Position numbers and translations under genes: made by a program
Notes under the pieces: generated by a model
Told to the model about the DNA's origin: nothing
Databases searched by the model: none
What the model saw: only the letters and a program-made list of their open reading frames with translations
Shown here: positions 43,666 to 55,917 of the stretch, piece after piece
Layout: the number at the start of each line of letters is the position of its first letter
Numbering within the stretch: position 1 is the first letter of the stretch
NCBI GenBank assembly: GCA_001643675.2
Contig: LSRY02000033.1
Span: 1-64,000, forward strand
DNA: 64,000 nt
Source: Monocercomonoides exilis
Taxonomy: Eukaryota > Preaxostyla > Oxymonadida > Polymastigidae
Direction: 5' to 3'

Positions 43666-43739
43666 TTAAAAAATTTGGAAATTTTTCTTCGTGCTTACAA
43701 CGATAGTGCTGCAAATATGAATAGTGTTTTGAATTAAGA

Positions 43740-44580
43740 AAGGAAATTCGAATTTTCATCTTATTATTTGAAAAAAGAGGAATTAAGAAAAAGAAACAGC
43801 TGTGAAATGTGTGATGAAAATGAACTTGATGAAGTGTTGAATATTTTAAATCAGCAAAAATTATTAAATGAATTTAAAAAATATGAAAATTTTCGAAGAA
43901 ACTTAATTGATGTCAAAGAAGATGAAAAAGAATCAGATGAATTCAAGTGAACGAATGATGAATATTGAAATGAATTCTATGTTGATAAAGAAAAAAATGG
44001 AAAAAAAAAATTATAGAATTTGTTCAAGAAATAAAAACAATTCGAAAAAAAAGAAATGAAAGAAATTAATCAAACAATGGAAGATTTGAAAAAATCATTG
44101 AGAATCAACAGATTGAAACTTTAATTCTTGAAACAAAAAAGTTTTGTGAAAAAAAGGAAACAAAAATTGAGGAGATAAAGATAAAAGAAAAAGAAAAGAA
44201 ACAAGAAATTGAAAAGAAGCCAATACTCAGAAGCTTCATCAAATCAAAAGATATTGGAACTGAACAGTCTCCGATAAGTTTTTGAATTTTTATTTCACAA
44301 CACCATTTATTTCATGTCTTAATTTTTTTTTAAAAGTTCCTTTTTTATAATTTTCAAATAAAATAAAAAATCATATTTACATCAATTTTCTGTTCTCACT
44401 CAATAAACTTCACTATTATGGATATCTTAACCTTAACAATGTTTATTTTTTCCATTTCAGTAAAATTTTGTGAGTTGGAACAGAAATGTGATCGAAATAT
44501 GAAATTTTTATCTTATTTGAATTTTAATCAAAAGGAACTTTACAAAAAAATTTTTGACATGTACTTAAAAATAGTTTTTT

Positions 44581-44625
<45 letters not shown>

Positions 44626-44660
44626 TAAGAAATAATTCATTTCAAACATAAATGGAACAA
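43740..44660 (+). pseudogene. Lys/Glu-rich coding remnant with a 42-base poly-A tract
   Basis: A 60-codon frame (43768-43950) reads KRNSCEMCDENELDEVLNIL, then further coiled-coil-like text appears at 44,090-44,280 (ENQQIETLILETKKFCEKKE) ending in a GTTTTTG donor-like site. After TTTCAG at 44,460 a third piece reads CELEQKCDRNMKFLSYLNFN. They could be exons of one decayed gene or of the transposon upstream. A run of 42 A fills 44582-44623. No family recognised. Confidence 0.3.
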
Positions 44661-44980
44661 AATATTTTGTTTCCGATTTTTGTTCCACGCATTCAAAATG
44701 CCTATAACTTATATTTCAAATAAAACTATTACCCTTCACCAAATTTTTTTTCACTTTTTCATTAAATTCTTCATATTTATTATTCACAAAAAATAAATTG
44801 CAAGCTTTCCTGGGAAACTGAACCTGGATCCAAGGCCTTCAAGTTTTTTTGCATTTTTCAACAAAAAAACAGGACGGGTTTAGTCTTGTCCTCGTTCTTA
44901 GTAATTAACCAACTCATTGGATAAGCAAAAGCAACAATTTATTTTTTATTCTTTAGAGATATTTTACAGTTACATAATTC
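44661..44980. other. AT-rich spacer
   Basis: Starts with a short palindrome, GGAACAAAATATTTTGTTTCC (about 44654-44674), that resembles the MITE end sequence, but no matching second end was found. Otherwise featureless. Confidence 0.35.
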
Positions 44981-44982
44981 AT

Positions 44983-45480
44983 TTAAAAATCTTCTTCCAT
45001 TGACATTGAATTCAGCATGCCTTCATTTCCCATTTCCGTTATTTCAACATTGATGCTTTTAAAAGTGAAATTGCTATCAAGCGTCATTGAAAAACTATTT
45101 TCCTGATTCACATGACTTTCATAATTATTTGATAAAGAATTTTCACAAAAATTATTACAAAAATTCGAATTTAAGAAACACACCTTTGACATTCCTGCGT
45201 ATCTTTCATATGTATTTATTTGATTCACACAACTATCATTTTCAGTATTATCATTGTCAATACAAGTTTTTTCATTGTTAAAAAAATTCAATATTTTCAA
45301 CCTATTTTCAATTCATTTTCGAACATTTTTTCCAAATCTTCCTTTTTTTGGGTCTTCAATTTCTTTGTCTTTATTTCTATAATCGTCAAATATTTATCTT
45401 TTTTTATTGTCTTTTCTCATATTTATTTTGCAAGTCATTTCAATCATGCCTGTATTCAAATTGCTGCTAAATGGTGATCC
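44983..45480 (-). pseudogene. Asn-rich minus-strand remnant
   Basis: A 105-codon frame ending at 44983 reads INTYERYAGMSKVCFLNSN and VNQENSFSMTLDSNFTFKS. The same frame continues upstream to about 45,480 with two TAA stops (GMIEMTCKINMRKDNKKR, then IFDDYRNKDKEIEDPKKGRF). It could be a decayed gene, perhaps part of a transposon. No family recognised. Confidence 0.3.
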
Positions 45481-45658
45481 CATCAATTTTCCATTATTTT
45501 TCCTGAAGTATAAAAAACTTTTCATGTTTTTAACAACAAGCTCACCCCAGCTAATTTCCGGAAACTCTTGATGCCTGATGAATAGTACATTTTCAATAAA
45601 TAAACAAAGTGATGAAGGAAAAAAAAATTAGAGAAAATAAAAGAGAAAGAGAAAGAGA

Positions 45659-45775
<117 letters not shown>

Positions 45776-46311
45776 GAAGAAAAAGAGAAAATGAAAGAGA
45801 GAGAAAGAAAAATAAACAGAAAGAAAGTAAAAGAAGTAGAAAGAGAGAGAAAGAAAGAGAAATGGAAAGAGAGAAAGAGAAAAAGAAATTAAAGGATTGA
45901 GAGAGAGAAATAAAAAGAGAGAGAAATAAAAAGAATAACATTTTTAATACACACTGTAAAAAATAATGTTTTGTTTGTACTTTTTTTGTATTCAATAATT
46001 CTGTCGAAGCAAATGAGGCTGAAAAAAAAGATACAGATGCTGATTCAGACAAGATATTATTCGAAAAATAAATTGTTGAATGATTATAAACATAAAATAA
46101 ATATAAATTTCAATTAAAACAGAAAAAATCAAACAAATCAAAAATATTGTTTATTATTTTATTTGCCAAATTATTATTTATTAAATTCGTAAAAAAAACC
46201 AAATTAACTGTCGCAGTCGTTTTTGCATTGGTATTAGGCAAAAAAAGATAGCGAGCAGTGTTTTATTTTAAAAAAGAAAAGAATTTTCAGAAAATAATGA
46301 ATTCAGAATTT

Positions 46312-46356
46312 TTGAATTTCTAAAATGCGGCCCATTGTCGCATTTTAGAAATTCAA
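46312..46356. repeat. Perfect 18-bp inverted repeat with 9-nt loop
   Basis: Arms TTGAATTTCTAAAATGCG (46312-46329) and CGCATTTTAGAAATTCAA (46339-46356) are exact reverse complements around GCCCATTGT. It lies in AT-rich DNA about 100 bp past the end of a transposase remnant. It could be a transposon terminus pair from a collapsed element, a transcription terminator-like hairpin or a structured RNA. Confidence 0.85.
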
Positions 46357-46464
46357 TGAATCAAAATTAATAAAAATATTAAATTTTAATAATTTATAAA
46401 CACGTTCACAAACAAAACGATAATCGTGAGATAATATTTCAGAAAAAAAATTAAAACAACATTT

Positions 46465-46970
46465 TTAAAAAACTACAAAATTATCAACAGGAAAAACAAC
46501 AAAACACAAATGAGATATTTGTTTCTTGGAAAAATAGCTTCTCCCAGGTTCATTATTTGAAATGGGCAGCGACCAGTTTTCCTTAAAATCCATAAGGATT
46601 ATTACTTCGTTTTTTTTCAATTTATTTTTCAAATTACAAAAAAACTCTCTCTGGGCAGTTGCCATTTTCTTATGTTCATTTATCAACTGCATTTCTTCCT
46701 TTTCTTTCTCACTCAATTTTTTCAAGTTTCTCAAAAATTCTCTCTCTTTATTTTCTAAATATTCTCCTTTCATTCATACCTCGCAAAGATCTGTTCTTTT
46801 CTTTGCTTTTTTAAAATTTCTCGTTTTTTTATAAAATGAAGAATATGATATTTTCACATTTATTTCTTTTTTCATATCATCATAAAGTTGCTTTTTCGTT
46901 TTTTCAATTATTCTTTTTTCATTTTCTGAAAATTGCTTTTTCTTTTCACATCCTTTCATTTCTTTTTAAC
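46465..46970 (-). pseudogene. Transposase-like remnant
   Basis: One minus frame from about 46,960 to 46,465 with a single internal TGA (46774-46776, between CEV and MKGEYLENKE). It is Lys/Glu-rich helical at first (ENEKRIIEKTKKQLYDDMKK), then KKNEVIILMDFKENWSLPIS, GRSYFSKKQISHLCFVVF. The MDFKEN block followed by a Tyr-Phe-x-x-x-Gln block resembles the first catalytic Asp region (DFxEN) of eukaryotic DDE transposase families. The second and third acidic residues are not visible. Family unassigned. Confidence 0.45.
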
Positions 46971-49690
46971 AAATTTTTTCCATATTTTCAATACGATTTT
47001 TATGATGATGGCTGATAATTTGATGAATAGAGTTAAATTTTCTATATTATCTTTATTTTTGTCGTATATTTGTTCTTTTATCTTTTTTTTCAACAAATAA
47101 TTCGTTTTAATTATCGAAGAAGAATTTTATTGTTGGTCTGTCTCATGTGATGTGAATATTTCTGCAATATTTTAATTGTTGTGGTTGTGAGTGATGTTTG
47201 GCATAAGTTAAGTTATCATGCATGTGAGATCTTCATCAACTGCACAATCAACACAAGCAGGGCTTTCTGCCAAATGATTGAATGAAGTCTGAGGATCGAT
47301 GGAAGTTGACGGTGCTTTTGCTCTATTTGCTAAGAATATTTTTGTTGAAAAAGTGAAAATTATTCAACATGTGTTAATAAATATTTTAGAGAATAATTTC
47401 ACAATGTTATTAACATATGTGCATAATGATAAAAAACTGAATACGTTTATTCCTTCTTCTTCCGTTCTTGCAATTCGATGAACTGTGGTACAACAGCCAG
47501 CTTTCAATACTTTCATGTTGTTCATCTGCTTTTTGAAGAGAAACATATTCAAAATCAAACGTTTGTTTCAAATCATCTTTTGTCAAATAAAAAACTTTGC
47601 ATGCCTTTTTTGCTGAAGCTTTCCTTACGGTTTTGTTGGATTTCAGGTAAGTTTTGTTATTTGCTTATCTCGCGAGAGTAATAATACTCCCCGCGAGTCA
47701 GGACGAAGCCGTGGCTTGTCAGTTCGCCAAAAGAAAAATCCAAAGAAAGTGATCCTAATAAGCCATTTTTCTCTTTGAAATTCCAAGAGTTGCACAGCAC
47801 AGCTTGCTTTTTGAGAGTGCTTTGGATTTTCTCTAAATTGAAAACCATTTCATTTAAATATGCATAAATATTAATATTAAAAATTAAAGAAAAAAATTCA
47901 AATTAAAAACAAATAGAAAAAATACTTTGAAAGAAAGCTTCAGCAGCTTCCCGGAATGGTTAACCTTTATTGTGATGCAGCACTGAGTGCATAAAACACC
48001 CTTCCGGGTTTTCCGGTGATAACGAATTCAAAAATTCAGATTTTTTGGTTCCATACCGACTCTTTGTCGCACGGGAACTGGAAAAATTCAAAAAGTTATC
48101 TTCTTTTTTATTCGTTCAACTGATAAAGGGAAAACTGAAAAAATGAAAAGTTCTCAAAAACAGAAGTTTGATATGAACTTCTTAAATTAACAATAAATTT
48201 GATGTGAAGATTGTTTTTTTAACACTTCATTGAGGGTTAAAGGATTTGAAAATGCGTTGTTGGAAAAAAGATGAGATGAAGAAAATGCAAACATTAAAAA
48301 ACTGAAAGAATGGATTTGACGCGCATTTGGCATGCATATTTTCAAACAAAAAAAAAAAAAGAATTGAAAATACAACGTATTGACCCACGTATATAAATGA
48401 AATGAAGATAGAAGAGAAGAGGAAAGACATTTTTATGTGCAAGCGTGGAGAGGAATTCATTAAAAAAATTTGAATTGAAATTAGATAAAAATTCAGGAGA
48501 ATGAAGACGAAGAAACAGAAAGCGACGCTTTGGTGACATCCGCAAATGAGTGTTGATTCATGTCAATTTTCATCAAAGTCGGAACAGAAAAAGCAGTTTC
48601 CACTTATTCCAATACTGAAGAAGAGAGAAAAGATGGAAAGGTGGAAATGCATACCAACAGTATCAGTACCCGCATCGGAGAAGGAAGAATGTTTTTGAGA
48701 GGCAACTGTGTGGAAAGCTAGTGACTGCATAATCGATATCTACTGGAACTTCTTTAACTTCTCCATTTGTTGGATCGACTAAAATAGATGTTTGTTATGT
48801 TGTTTTTTTGTTGTTCTCTTTGCTTTTGTGTTGAACGCATGAAGATGAACTGCATATACAAATTCTGTTGGTGGTTTGTCATCTTCGACAGGATCGATGC
48901 GTTATGACTTTTCATCACGTAATCCATATTCGGAATAGCTTATCTACCTGCAGCAGTCAATACAAAAGCAGGAGACATTGAATGTTATTTCATGTGCAGA
49001 TCATCCAGTTCACCCTGAACTGTCATCGGTGCATCAAATACCATTGCAGAAAGAGAATGACTGTGTTTCAAGGAGAGAGGAATAACTTGTTGATGGAAAG
49101 CGTTGGAGAGAAATAGGAGATAGATGAAAAAGGTTTCATTTCCGGGATCGAGAAATGTTGGGAAAGGGAATCAGTGAATATGAACATTGACTTGAATAAC
49201 ACAAAATATGAAGACGGAGATGTGCACGCGAAAGGAGTGTCCGAAGGAGATATTTAATGAAAAAAATAATAGAAAAAAAAAAAAGAAAAAGAAAAATAGG
49301 AGAAAGTGGAGAAAGATGATGCAAAAGATGAGAAATATAGAGAACAATCAGAGAAAGCAGAAAAAGATGAGGAATACAAATTGTTTTGATGACATTCGTA
49401 TGAAATGCCCAGCTGCCTAAGTTCTATATTTTGTTGTTCTGTTTTGCCTCCTCTCTTCCATCACTTTCATTTTAGGATTCTTTCTTAAGGCTGATTCTGC
49501 AATTTGCTTCAATAAATGCTGCTGAAAAGGAAAATGAGATGATGAATGAAGCAGGAATATTATCTGAGTTTCCTTATCGCCTTTTCTCAATTTTTCTCTT
49601 GGTGGTGTAATAATTTTTTTTGGAACTCATATACTGTTTCTCCCTTTTTGTATTGCTTCCTTCATCGCCTCGAAAAATAAGCCAACAGAG
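46971..49690. other. AT-rich region without supported genes
   Basis: A 60-codon plus frame at 47299 (FALFAKNIFVEKVKIIQHVL) is followed by TGA and further open text to about 47,640, ending near a GTAAGT donor-like site; it could be an isolated exon. A GC-richer patch at 47,950-48,070 contains TTCCCGGAA and TTCCGGG in inverted arrangement. Short ORFs at 48.2-49.4 kb are not protein-like. Nothing here can be named. Confidence 0.3.
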
Positions 49691-49983
49691 CATGTGCGAG
49701 ATGTGAGAGGAACTTCGAAACCTGCATCTTTTATAAAGAGGAGAAATAATATTGTGAGTGCAGAAGAGAAGGAAGAGAAGGAGGTGGAGAAGGAGGAAGA
49801 GAAGAAGAAGGAAAAGAAGGTGAAGAAGGTGAAGAAGGTGGAGAAGGTGAAGAAGGTGGAGAAGGTGAAGAAGAAGAAGAAGAAGAAGGAGGAGGAGGAG
49901 GAGGAGGAGGAGGAGGAAGAGGAGGAAAAAGAGGAAGAAGAAGAGGAAGAAGAAGAGGAAGAAGAAGAAGACGAGGAAAAATG

Positions 49984-50640
49984 TTAAAATGAATATGGAG
50001 GAGAAGGTGAAGAAGCAGAAAAAGGCATAGAAGAATGAGAAGACGAATACATAGGTGAAAATGACGAAGAAGGAGAAAAATAATTCGACATTTGCGCAGA
50101 AGATGATGAGGGCTGCCTGGGAATTGAAGAAGTTGGCGAATCAAACGAACGAGAGGTAGAAGAAATCGATTGCATTGATCCGCTTTCTATTTGAGATAGC
50201 CCGCTTTTCTTTTCCGTCTCAAACGAAATATCCGCTTCTCTTATCTCTCTGGCCACACCCTACTTCTTCGGGGAGATCATTTAGACTTTTCCGTATTGAT
50301 TCATCAGCTGCATCAGAATGCGGGCAAGAAGCGGGCTCTCTGCCATCGCTATCAGCTGTGCCTCTTTTGCGTGTATGAAGTCGCTGTCCATCACAAGTTC
50401 CATCTTCTTTTTCTCTCTTTCGCGCACTTTTTGCTCTGCTTTGTGTGCTTCTCTCTCCTTTCGAGGAAAGTTTCGATCTTCAGTTATCTCTTTCTTCTTC
50501 TCCTTCTTCTTCTTCATTCTTCAATTCTCTTAACGCTCTTTCAACTTTCAGCTCCCCTTCCACACCGCACGAACCGCTTCTTATCTCTCTCCTCTCCTCC
50601 TTCCTGAACATCTCCTCTGCCTCGATCGTTCTCGGCAGAC
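49984..50640 (-). pseudogene. Minus-strand coding remnant
   Basis: Minus-strand pieces in changing frames: LPRTIEAEEMFRKEERREIR (about 50,620-50,560), then KKMELVMDSDFIHAKEAQLI and AMAESPLLARILMQLMNQYG (50,400-50,285), then a Ser-rich tail (50,256-49,984). They read like one protein with a coiled-coil N-terminal part, broken by a frameshift near 50,500 and a stop near 50,280. The adjacent Glu/Lys repeat tract on the plus strand (49,770-49,980) is low complexity. Family unknown. The fragment is divergent from the USP gene to its right. Confidence 0.35.
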
Positions 50641-50649
50641 CATGTTTGC

Positions 50650-53600
50650 CTTGGGGAATGCAGAAGCTCCACGTTGCTGTCTTGTTCTCTTCGCTCTTTG
50701 AACTGCTGAATTCCGCACTGAACAACAGCGAAATAAACACGAAGTGGCAAGGGATGATACCATCAAGGATGGCTAAGTCTCTTGGCGCTGTTATAAAATA
50801 CCAGGCAGATGTGATTATGGATGTTCCGAGGAATCTGTTAGTGGGAGGTGATGATGATGATGATAATGATAAGTACATCAATGAATTGTCAGGAGCATCA
50901 CCTTCTTCTTCCTCGACCCCTTACTCTTCCTCTTCATTTTCTTCCTCGAACAATCTCACAAAGAAGAGCCAGCTGTCTCTTCTGCCTGTCTCAGTTGCGC
51001 TGAGAGTCATTCTGAATGAGCTTTCTCAGCTTCATTGCGCATGCAACCGGACAACAGAAAATGACCTGAGAAAACTGGAAAGATGGATCAAAACAGAAGT
51101 TGGCTTGAAGCTGCCTGAGAAATACTTTGGGCTGATGCTCATTGATTGTCTGTGGATGGACAAGCTGGTGGCTGGATTCGATGCTATTGCTGCTCCAACT
51201 GGTGCTTCACCACCAGGAATGGCTGGGAAGAAGATGCTGCGCAGTCTTTCTGCTTCTGTTTCTTCTTCTTCTTCATATTTGCCCTCAAACATTGCACTGC
51301 GCGATTCGCAGAGGAAGCTGATCTCGTCGCATTCACGTTGCAACTCAGAAGTGGAACTCATTCAGAGCCATTTTGATACAGGCAAATATAGCAGAGATGC
51401 TATTGTGAGTCTGATTGCTGCGCTGTGCAGCGGAAACGAGGCAAACACAGAGCGTCTGCTGCATCTTTTGAATGAGACGCAGACAATGAACGACAAGAAC
51501 ACATACCCGTCCTTCCACTTCACACCCACCGAGCAGATTGCTAAGTCGCATAAGAAGGAGAAGAAAGTTGAGAAAAGCGAAGAGGTTAAATTCAGAGGCA
51601 TCGTGAATCCAGACACATTGTGCTTCATGAACTCACTATTTGAATAGCTGTTAATACCACTCGGCCCCGCTCCACGCTTCTTTTGTGGGAAGGCGAGCAG
51701 TTTCATGGAAGCGCCCTGGAGAAGCTGGCAAGACATTCACATGCAGATGTGCTGAGTGAGTGCTAGAAGAGCAAAGAAACAAGTACACTCCCACCAGACG
51801 AGCTGGAGACGAAGATGGCAGAGATGCGGCTGCGCAGCGTGACAGAGAAGGAGAAAGTGCAGAACAGCGCTGTGTGGAGAGATGTTCGCTATCTCTTCTG
51901 GGAGCTTCTGGACAACCCGAACAGGAAGGAGTTCATTGATGCTGAGCAGTTTCTGGAGGTGTATCTCGACCAGGACAGGAAGCAGGTGGTGAATGGCGTG
52001 CATTGCGACATCCACGAGTTCTTCATGCGTCTTGTGGACAAGCTGGAGATGCATTTGGATTCAGTGGCTGCTCCAAACTTTGTCAGGCGCTTTCTGAAGT
52101 GTCACGCGATGAACCTGCATGTCTGCCAATACAGGCACGAGCTGTGGCATTCGGATGGCTTCTATGCGCTTGAGGTGGAAGTGAAAGGGAAGAAGAGTCT
52201 GGTGGAGTCATTGGCGTCGATGGTAGTTGGATCGAAGATTGGGAATTACGAATGCAAAGAGTGTGGCAAGTATCACACGGTTGATGTGATCAACCGGACA
52301 GTTCTGAGAGATCTGCCTAACACACTCATTATTCTCCTCAGGCGTTTTGACTACCAGCCGCTGACAGGGAACAGAGTGAAGATCAACTTCAAGTTTGAGT
52401 TCCCCATTGAGGAGGGCTTGGATCTCGATCCATTTAGGTGGGAGGCGATGCAGGTGAGGGAAGAAAAACTAAGCAGAATGAAGCGGTTTTCCAAAGCTGA
52501 CACAGCAATCATGTTGGAAAAGATTGGACGCAAAGAGAATCTGAAGTATCTCCATGTGCCGCATAACAACGAAAGCAAAGACAAGCTGCGTCCGGAGAGC
52601 TACTCCAAATACTGTCTGCAGGGAATCATCAACCAATCGGGAACAGCCAATGCTGGACACTGCATCTTATTTGGGACAAAATATAGCACTTCAGGCATTT
52701 TCATTGAAAAATTATGCACTTTTAATTGACTTTTTGAGATCAAAAAACACAATAAAAATGGGTCCATTTTTTGACATTCGTGAAATGTCACAATGCTTAA
52801 TGTTTTGATTTCAATGATACATGTTTACGGATATGAAGGTTTAATTTATATTTTAATTCTGAGAAAGCGAAACAAAGTTATGAGAAAAGCAATTTATCAA
52901 TGTCTTGTGCAAAAAATGCTTGAAAGACAGTTTTTTCCACCATTTGTGCGGGAAAGAGATGCACAGTACCAGTGGTACGAGTTCAACGACGATAGAGTTA
53001 GGCTGCTCCCTTCTCCTGCTATCGAGACACCGAAAGCAGAACCCTTTGGCTGGAGCTTCCTTGACGACATAGCGCTGATTGATCCCGAGATCCTCAAGAA
53101 CAAACGCCTGAGCCTGCTGAGCGAGGCAGACACAGTCAAACCGTACTCGGCATTCATCTTTATCTACGAGCGGAAGGAGCCTGTGGATGACTGGAGCCTC
53201 GAGCTCCAGCTGCTCAGCCAGATTCCACAATCAAAGCTGAAAGAAATGAGAAGACAGAGTCATTTGCCGATTACTGTATCGCTAACAATCGGCTCTTTTC
53301 CTCTTTTCGCAATGCATCCTCCACCACCCCACTGGTCTCATCTGAAGATGCGTTCTCCTTTAAATGACGATGTATTCGCAGATTCCGCCTTGACAGAGCA
53401 TTCGCCAATGAAATCGTCTTCAGATGGGATGAGCAGTGTGGATGAGAGTGTGTTGGTGAGACAGCAGAGCATCGTGAAAGACAGGCAGATCTTCTCAAAC
53501 ATATTCCTTGCGTTTGTGAGAAGGCTGTTTGAGCAGTTTGGATGTGAACAATATGTTGAAGAGGAAGAAGCAGCAACAACAGTCACTAATCTCAGATCAT

Positions 53601-55310
53601 CGTTAATTGGAGCTTCATCTGCAACATCTGCCTCATCTTTGATTAAAACGAAACGTGCTGGCAAAAGCTCATCATCTTCATCCTCATCTGCCTCAGCTTC
53701 TATGGCTATGCGTGTTCTGAACGTGCCAAAGGAAGGTCCGACATTTTCCAGCGACTTTATGTTATTCTTGGTACGTTTTTTGCTTCACACCTTCTCCCAT
53801 TCAGTGAATCATGCGGTGTTTGTGCAGTGGAGACTGGAGTTGGAGCAGATTCTTGTTTGGTCTCCAGACTTCTCGTTCAAACTGATCAAGCACATCACAA
53901 CTGAGTTGCTCAGAGGAGAAGCAAAAGAGTGGGATGCTTGCCTTGCCCGTAAGCAAAACCAGAAGAGTTCAACTGCATCCGCCGCAGTGTATGCAATGAC
54001 TGCTGAGGAGCTGAACAATCTTGGGTTGAAGACATTGCGGGCGCGCCGTCGATTGCGAAGGCCTTTCTCTTCCGCTGCGAAGACACTCAGCTGCGCTTGT
54101 GTTTTTTCCGCGTGCTCCTCTGCTCCCTTTCTGCTGTTCTGAAGTCAGTCTCAGTGTATTTGTCCAAAGCAGACTCCTCTCTGTCACAGCAACACCTCTC
54201 CATTCTGCTCCAGCAGCTCTTCTTCTTCTTCACATTGCTGCTAAATCTTCTGCCCGCCAAACAGAAGAAAGCCATCCAATTCGTCCCTCTGTTCGCCTTC
54301 TTGCGCGCTGCCTGCTTTCTGTCTCCTGTTTGCTCTTGGCTGCTCCTCCTCGCTATTTCCCTCAGCGCTTCTAGGACTTTCTTTCCACTTCTCTGTCAAA
54401 ACAGTCGGGAAAGTGGACATATGCAGTGAAGTTGCTGTATTCTCTTGCTCCTCTGGATGGTAACAATGCTTGTCAGGATGAGCTGCCTCCGGTTCCGCGT
54501 GAAGAAGCAATAGCATTGTTGACTTCTCTCATTTCTTGTCTGAATAATTCACCATCTCCGTCTGCGTCCGCTTTTCTCTCCATTCTTATGATTTTGAAAG
54601 GAACGAAGCCGACTTCTCTTTTTGCTTCGGATTCATCCTTTTTGTCAATTTCGCTTCCTTCTATTCCAATTTTACCAGAAGATTCATTTAATTCCATCAT
54701 TTCGCAGTCATTTTGTGATGTTCTTTTTTCTTTCACATAAGAACCCTGCCACGTTGCTACTCTTTGTTCTCTCGCTTTGACCTGTTTTTATTCCATTCGA
54801 AACGATGTTGCTGAGCATAAGTCATATCTTTTGCTTTTGGAGAAGCATTTGACACAGATTGGGGTTGGCTGGCTGCTCCTCAAGTCAGAAGAGTTGCTGT
54901 GCACACAAAACAGAGAGATAAATGAAAAGTGGATAAGGAGTATTTATCTGTTGTGTTATGCACTGGAACACGAGCATATTCATCATCATCTTCTTCTTCT
55001 TCTTATCCTTCTCCTCTTTCTCCTCTTTCTTCTTCTTTCAAAACTACATCTTCCCCGCTGCAAACAGCACAAGCTCATTCAACACTGTGGCACAACCAAG
55101 TGTTAGCAGCAGCTATATTATTTTGTCATTTTTCTTATCTGTTAAATGGAGCGAGACATACTCCACAAACACATCTAATGGTTGCGCTGAACTGGCATGT
55201 GAAGAACAAGAGCTCTCAGCAAAGGCAGATATCTCAGAGAGCGAAGGAAGGTGGGGAAAGAAGAGAGAAGTGACAGGGGAGCAGGAGCGTGTTTGAAGAG
55301 AAGAGACAAA
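50650..55310 (+). pseudogene. Large USP deubiquitinase gene, decayed and interrupted by a MITE
   Basis: Remnant of a large USP of the USP9X/USP24/USP34 style, with long helical flanks around the peptidase domain. The N-terminal flank (50,690-51,560) leads to GIVNPDTLCFMNSLF with Cys codon 51621-51623. TAG follows at 51645-51647 where the family has Gln, then a frameshift near 51,660. The frame at 51,815-52,660 has HEFFMRLVDKLEMHL, a CKEC zinc pair, LPNTLIILLRRFDY and the His box SGTANAGHC (His 52658-52660). A 268-bp element interrupts here; afterwards FVRERDAQYQWYEFND supplies the last catalytic Asn/Asp. The C-terminal helical flank needs further frame changes near 54,050, 54,425 and 54,740 (RNDVAEHKSYLLLLEKHLTQ). 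Too many lesions for a working enzyme. Confidence 0.8.
52674..52941. mobile_element. 268-bp MITE-like repeat, copy 2, inside the USP gene
   Basis: Reverse-complement copy of 39570-39838. Direct repeats ATTTG flank it at 52669-52673 and 52942-52946. Removing the element plus one ATTTG joins GHCILF to VRERDAQYQ in frame, as USPs require, so the insertion boundaries are clear. Ends: GGGACAAAATATAGCACTTC and, on the other strand, GGTGGAAAAAACTGTCTTTC. No GT...AG pair at the ends would let it be spliced out as an intron. Confidence 0.85.
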
Positions 55311-55554
55311 AGCGAAGAAGCAGATGATGCTAGTGGTTTAAGTGTTGCAGTGGGAGAGGGTGGAGGAATGAATTCGGTGATGTGTTGGCTTTGATGATAA
55401 AAATGTTTATCATCATGATGAAAATGAAAATGAATGAAAATATTAATGAGTATTGAATGAAGTCGAAAAGCTATTTTTTTGTAAAAAAATTGAATATCAA
55501 CAAAAATAATTGTTAAAAAAAAATTAAAAAATAGACAAACTTTTTTGCTATAAT

Positions 55555-55917
55555 CACAATTTTATTATTCTTCCCCCATTGAATCTTTTCTTTCATCCTT
55601 CAAAAGCCCTATCTCATTCCATGCATTCGCTCACTTCATCTTTCCTTCAGCAGAAGTGTGCATCAGTTGCACTTGCAATTTCCCTGTTGAGCTTGTCGTG
55701 TTTTGCTGACACAACAGCACCCAAGCCATGCAAGGAAACATCAGTTCCTTTAAACACGATCATCAAAAAGCAGGCATCTTTTGTGCAGAACTGTGTGGAT
55801 AAAGAAGAGATGCCTGAAATTGAGACGAGGATGGAGAAGACGATGGAAAATACAGACCACTCGACGAAAATAAATAAAAGTGAACAACTAACACGGAAGA
55901 TAGAAGACAGAGACTGA
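55555..55917 (+). CDS. Short ORF, possible last fragment of the decayed USP
   Basis: The frame reads NLFFHPSKALSHSMHSLTSS, FLQQKCASVALAISLLSLSC and then a charged tail, ending at TGA 55915-55917. The hydrophobic helix could be part of the helical C-terminal flank of the USP gene upstream, separated by an intron or decay at 55.3-55.55 kb. It has no start codon context that I trust and no recognised domain. Confidence 0.3.
   Translation, partial: HNFIILPPLNLFFHPSKALSHSMHSLTSSFLQQKCASVALAISLLSLSCFADTTAPKPCKETSVPLNTIIKKQASFVQNCVDKEEMPEIETRMEKTMENTDHSTKINKSEQLTRKIEDRD

Noticed and set aside
52669-52946. The 268-bp insertion as a newly gained intron (introner)
   Set aside because: No GT at the left border and no suitable AG at the right border; only direct repeats are seen.
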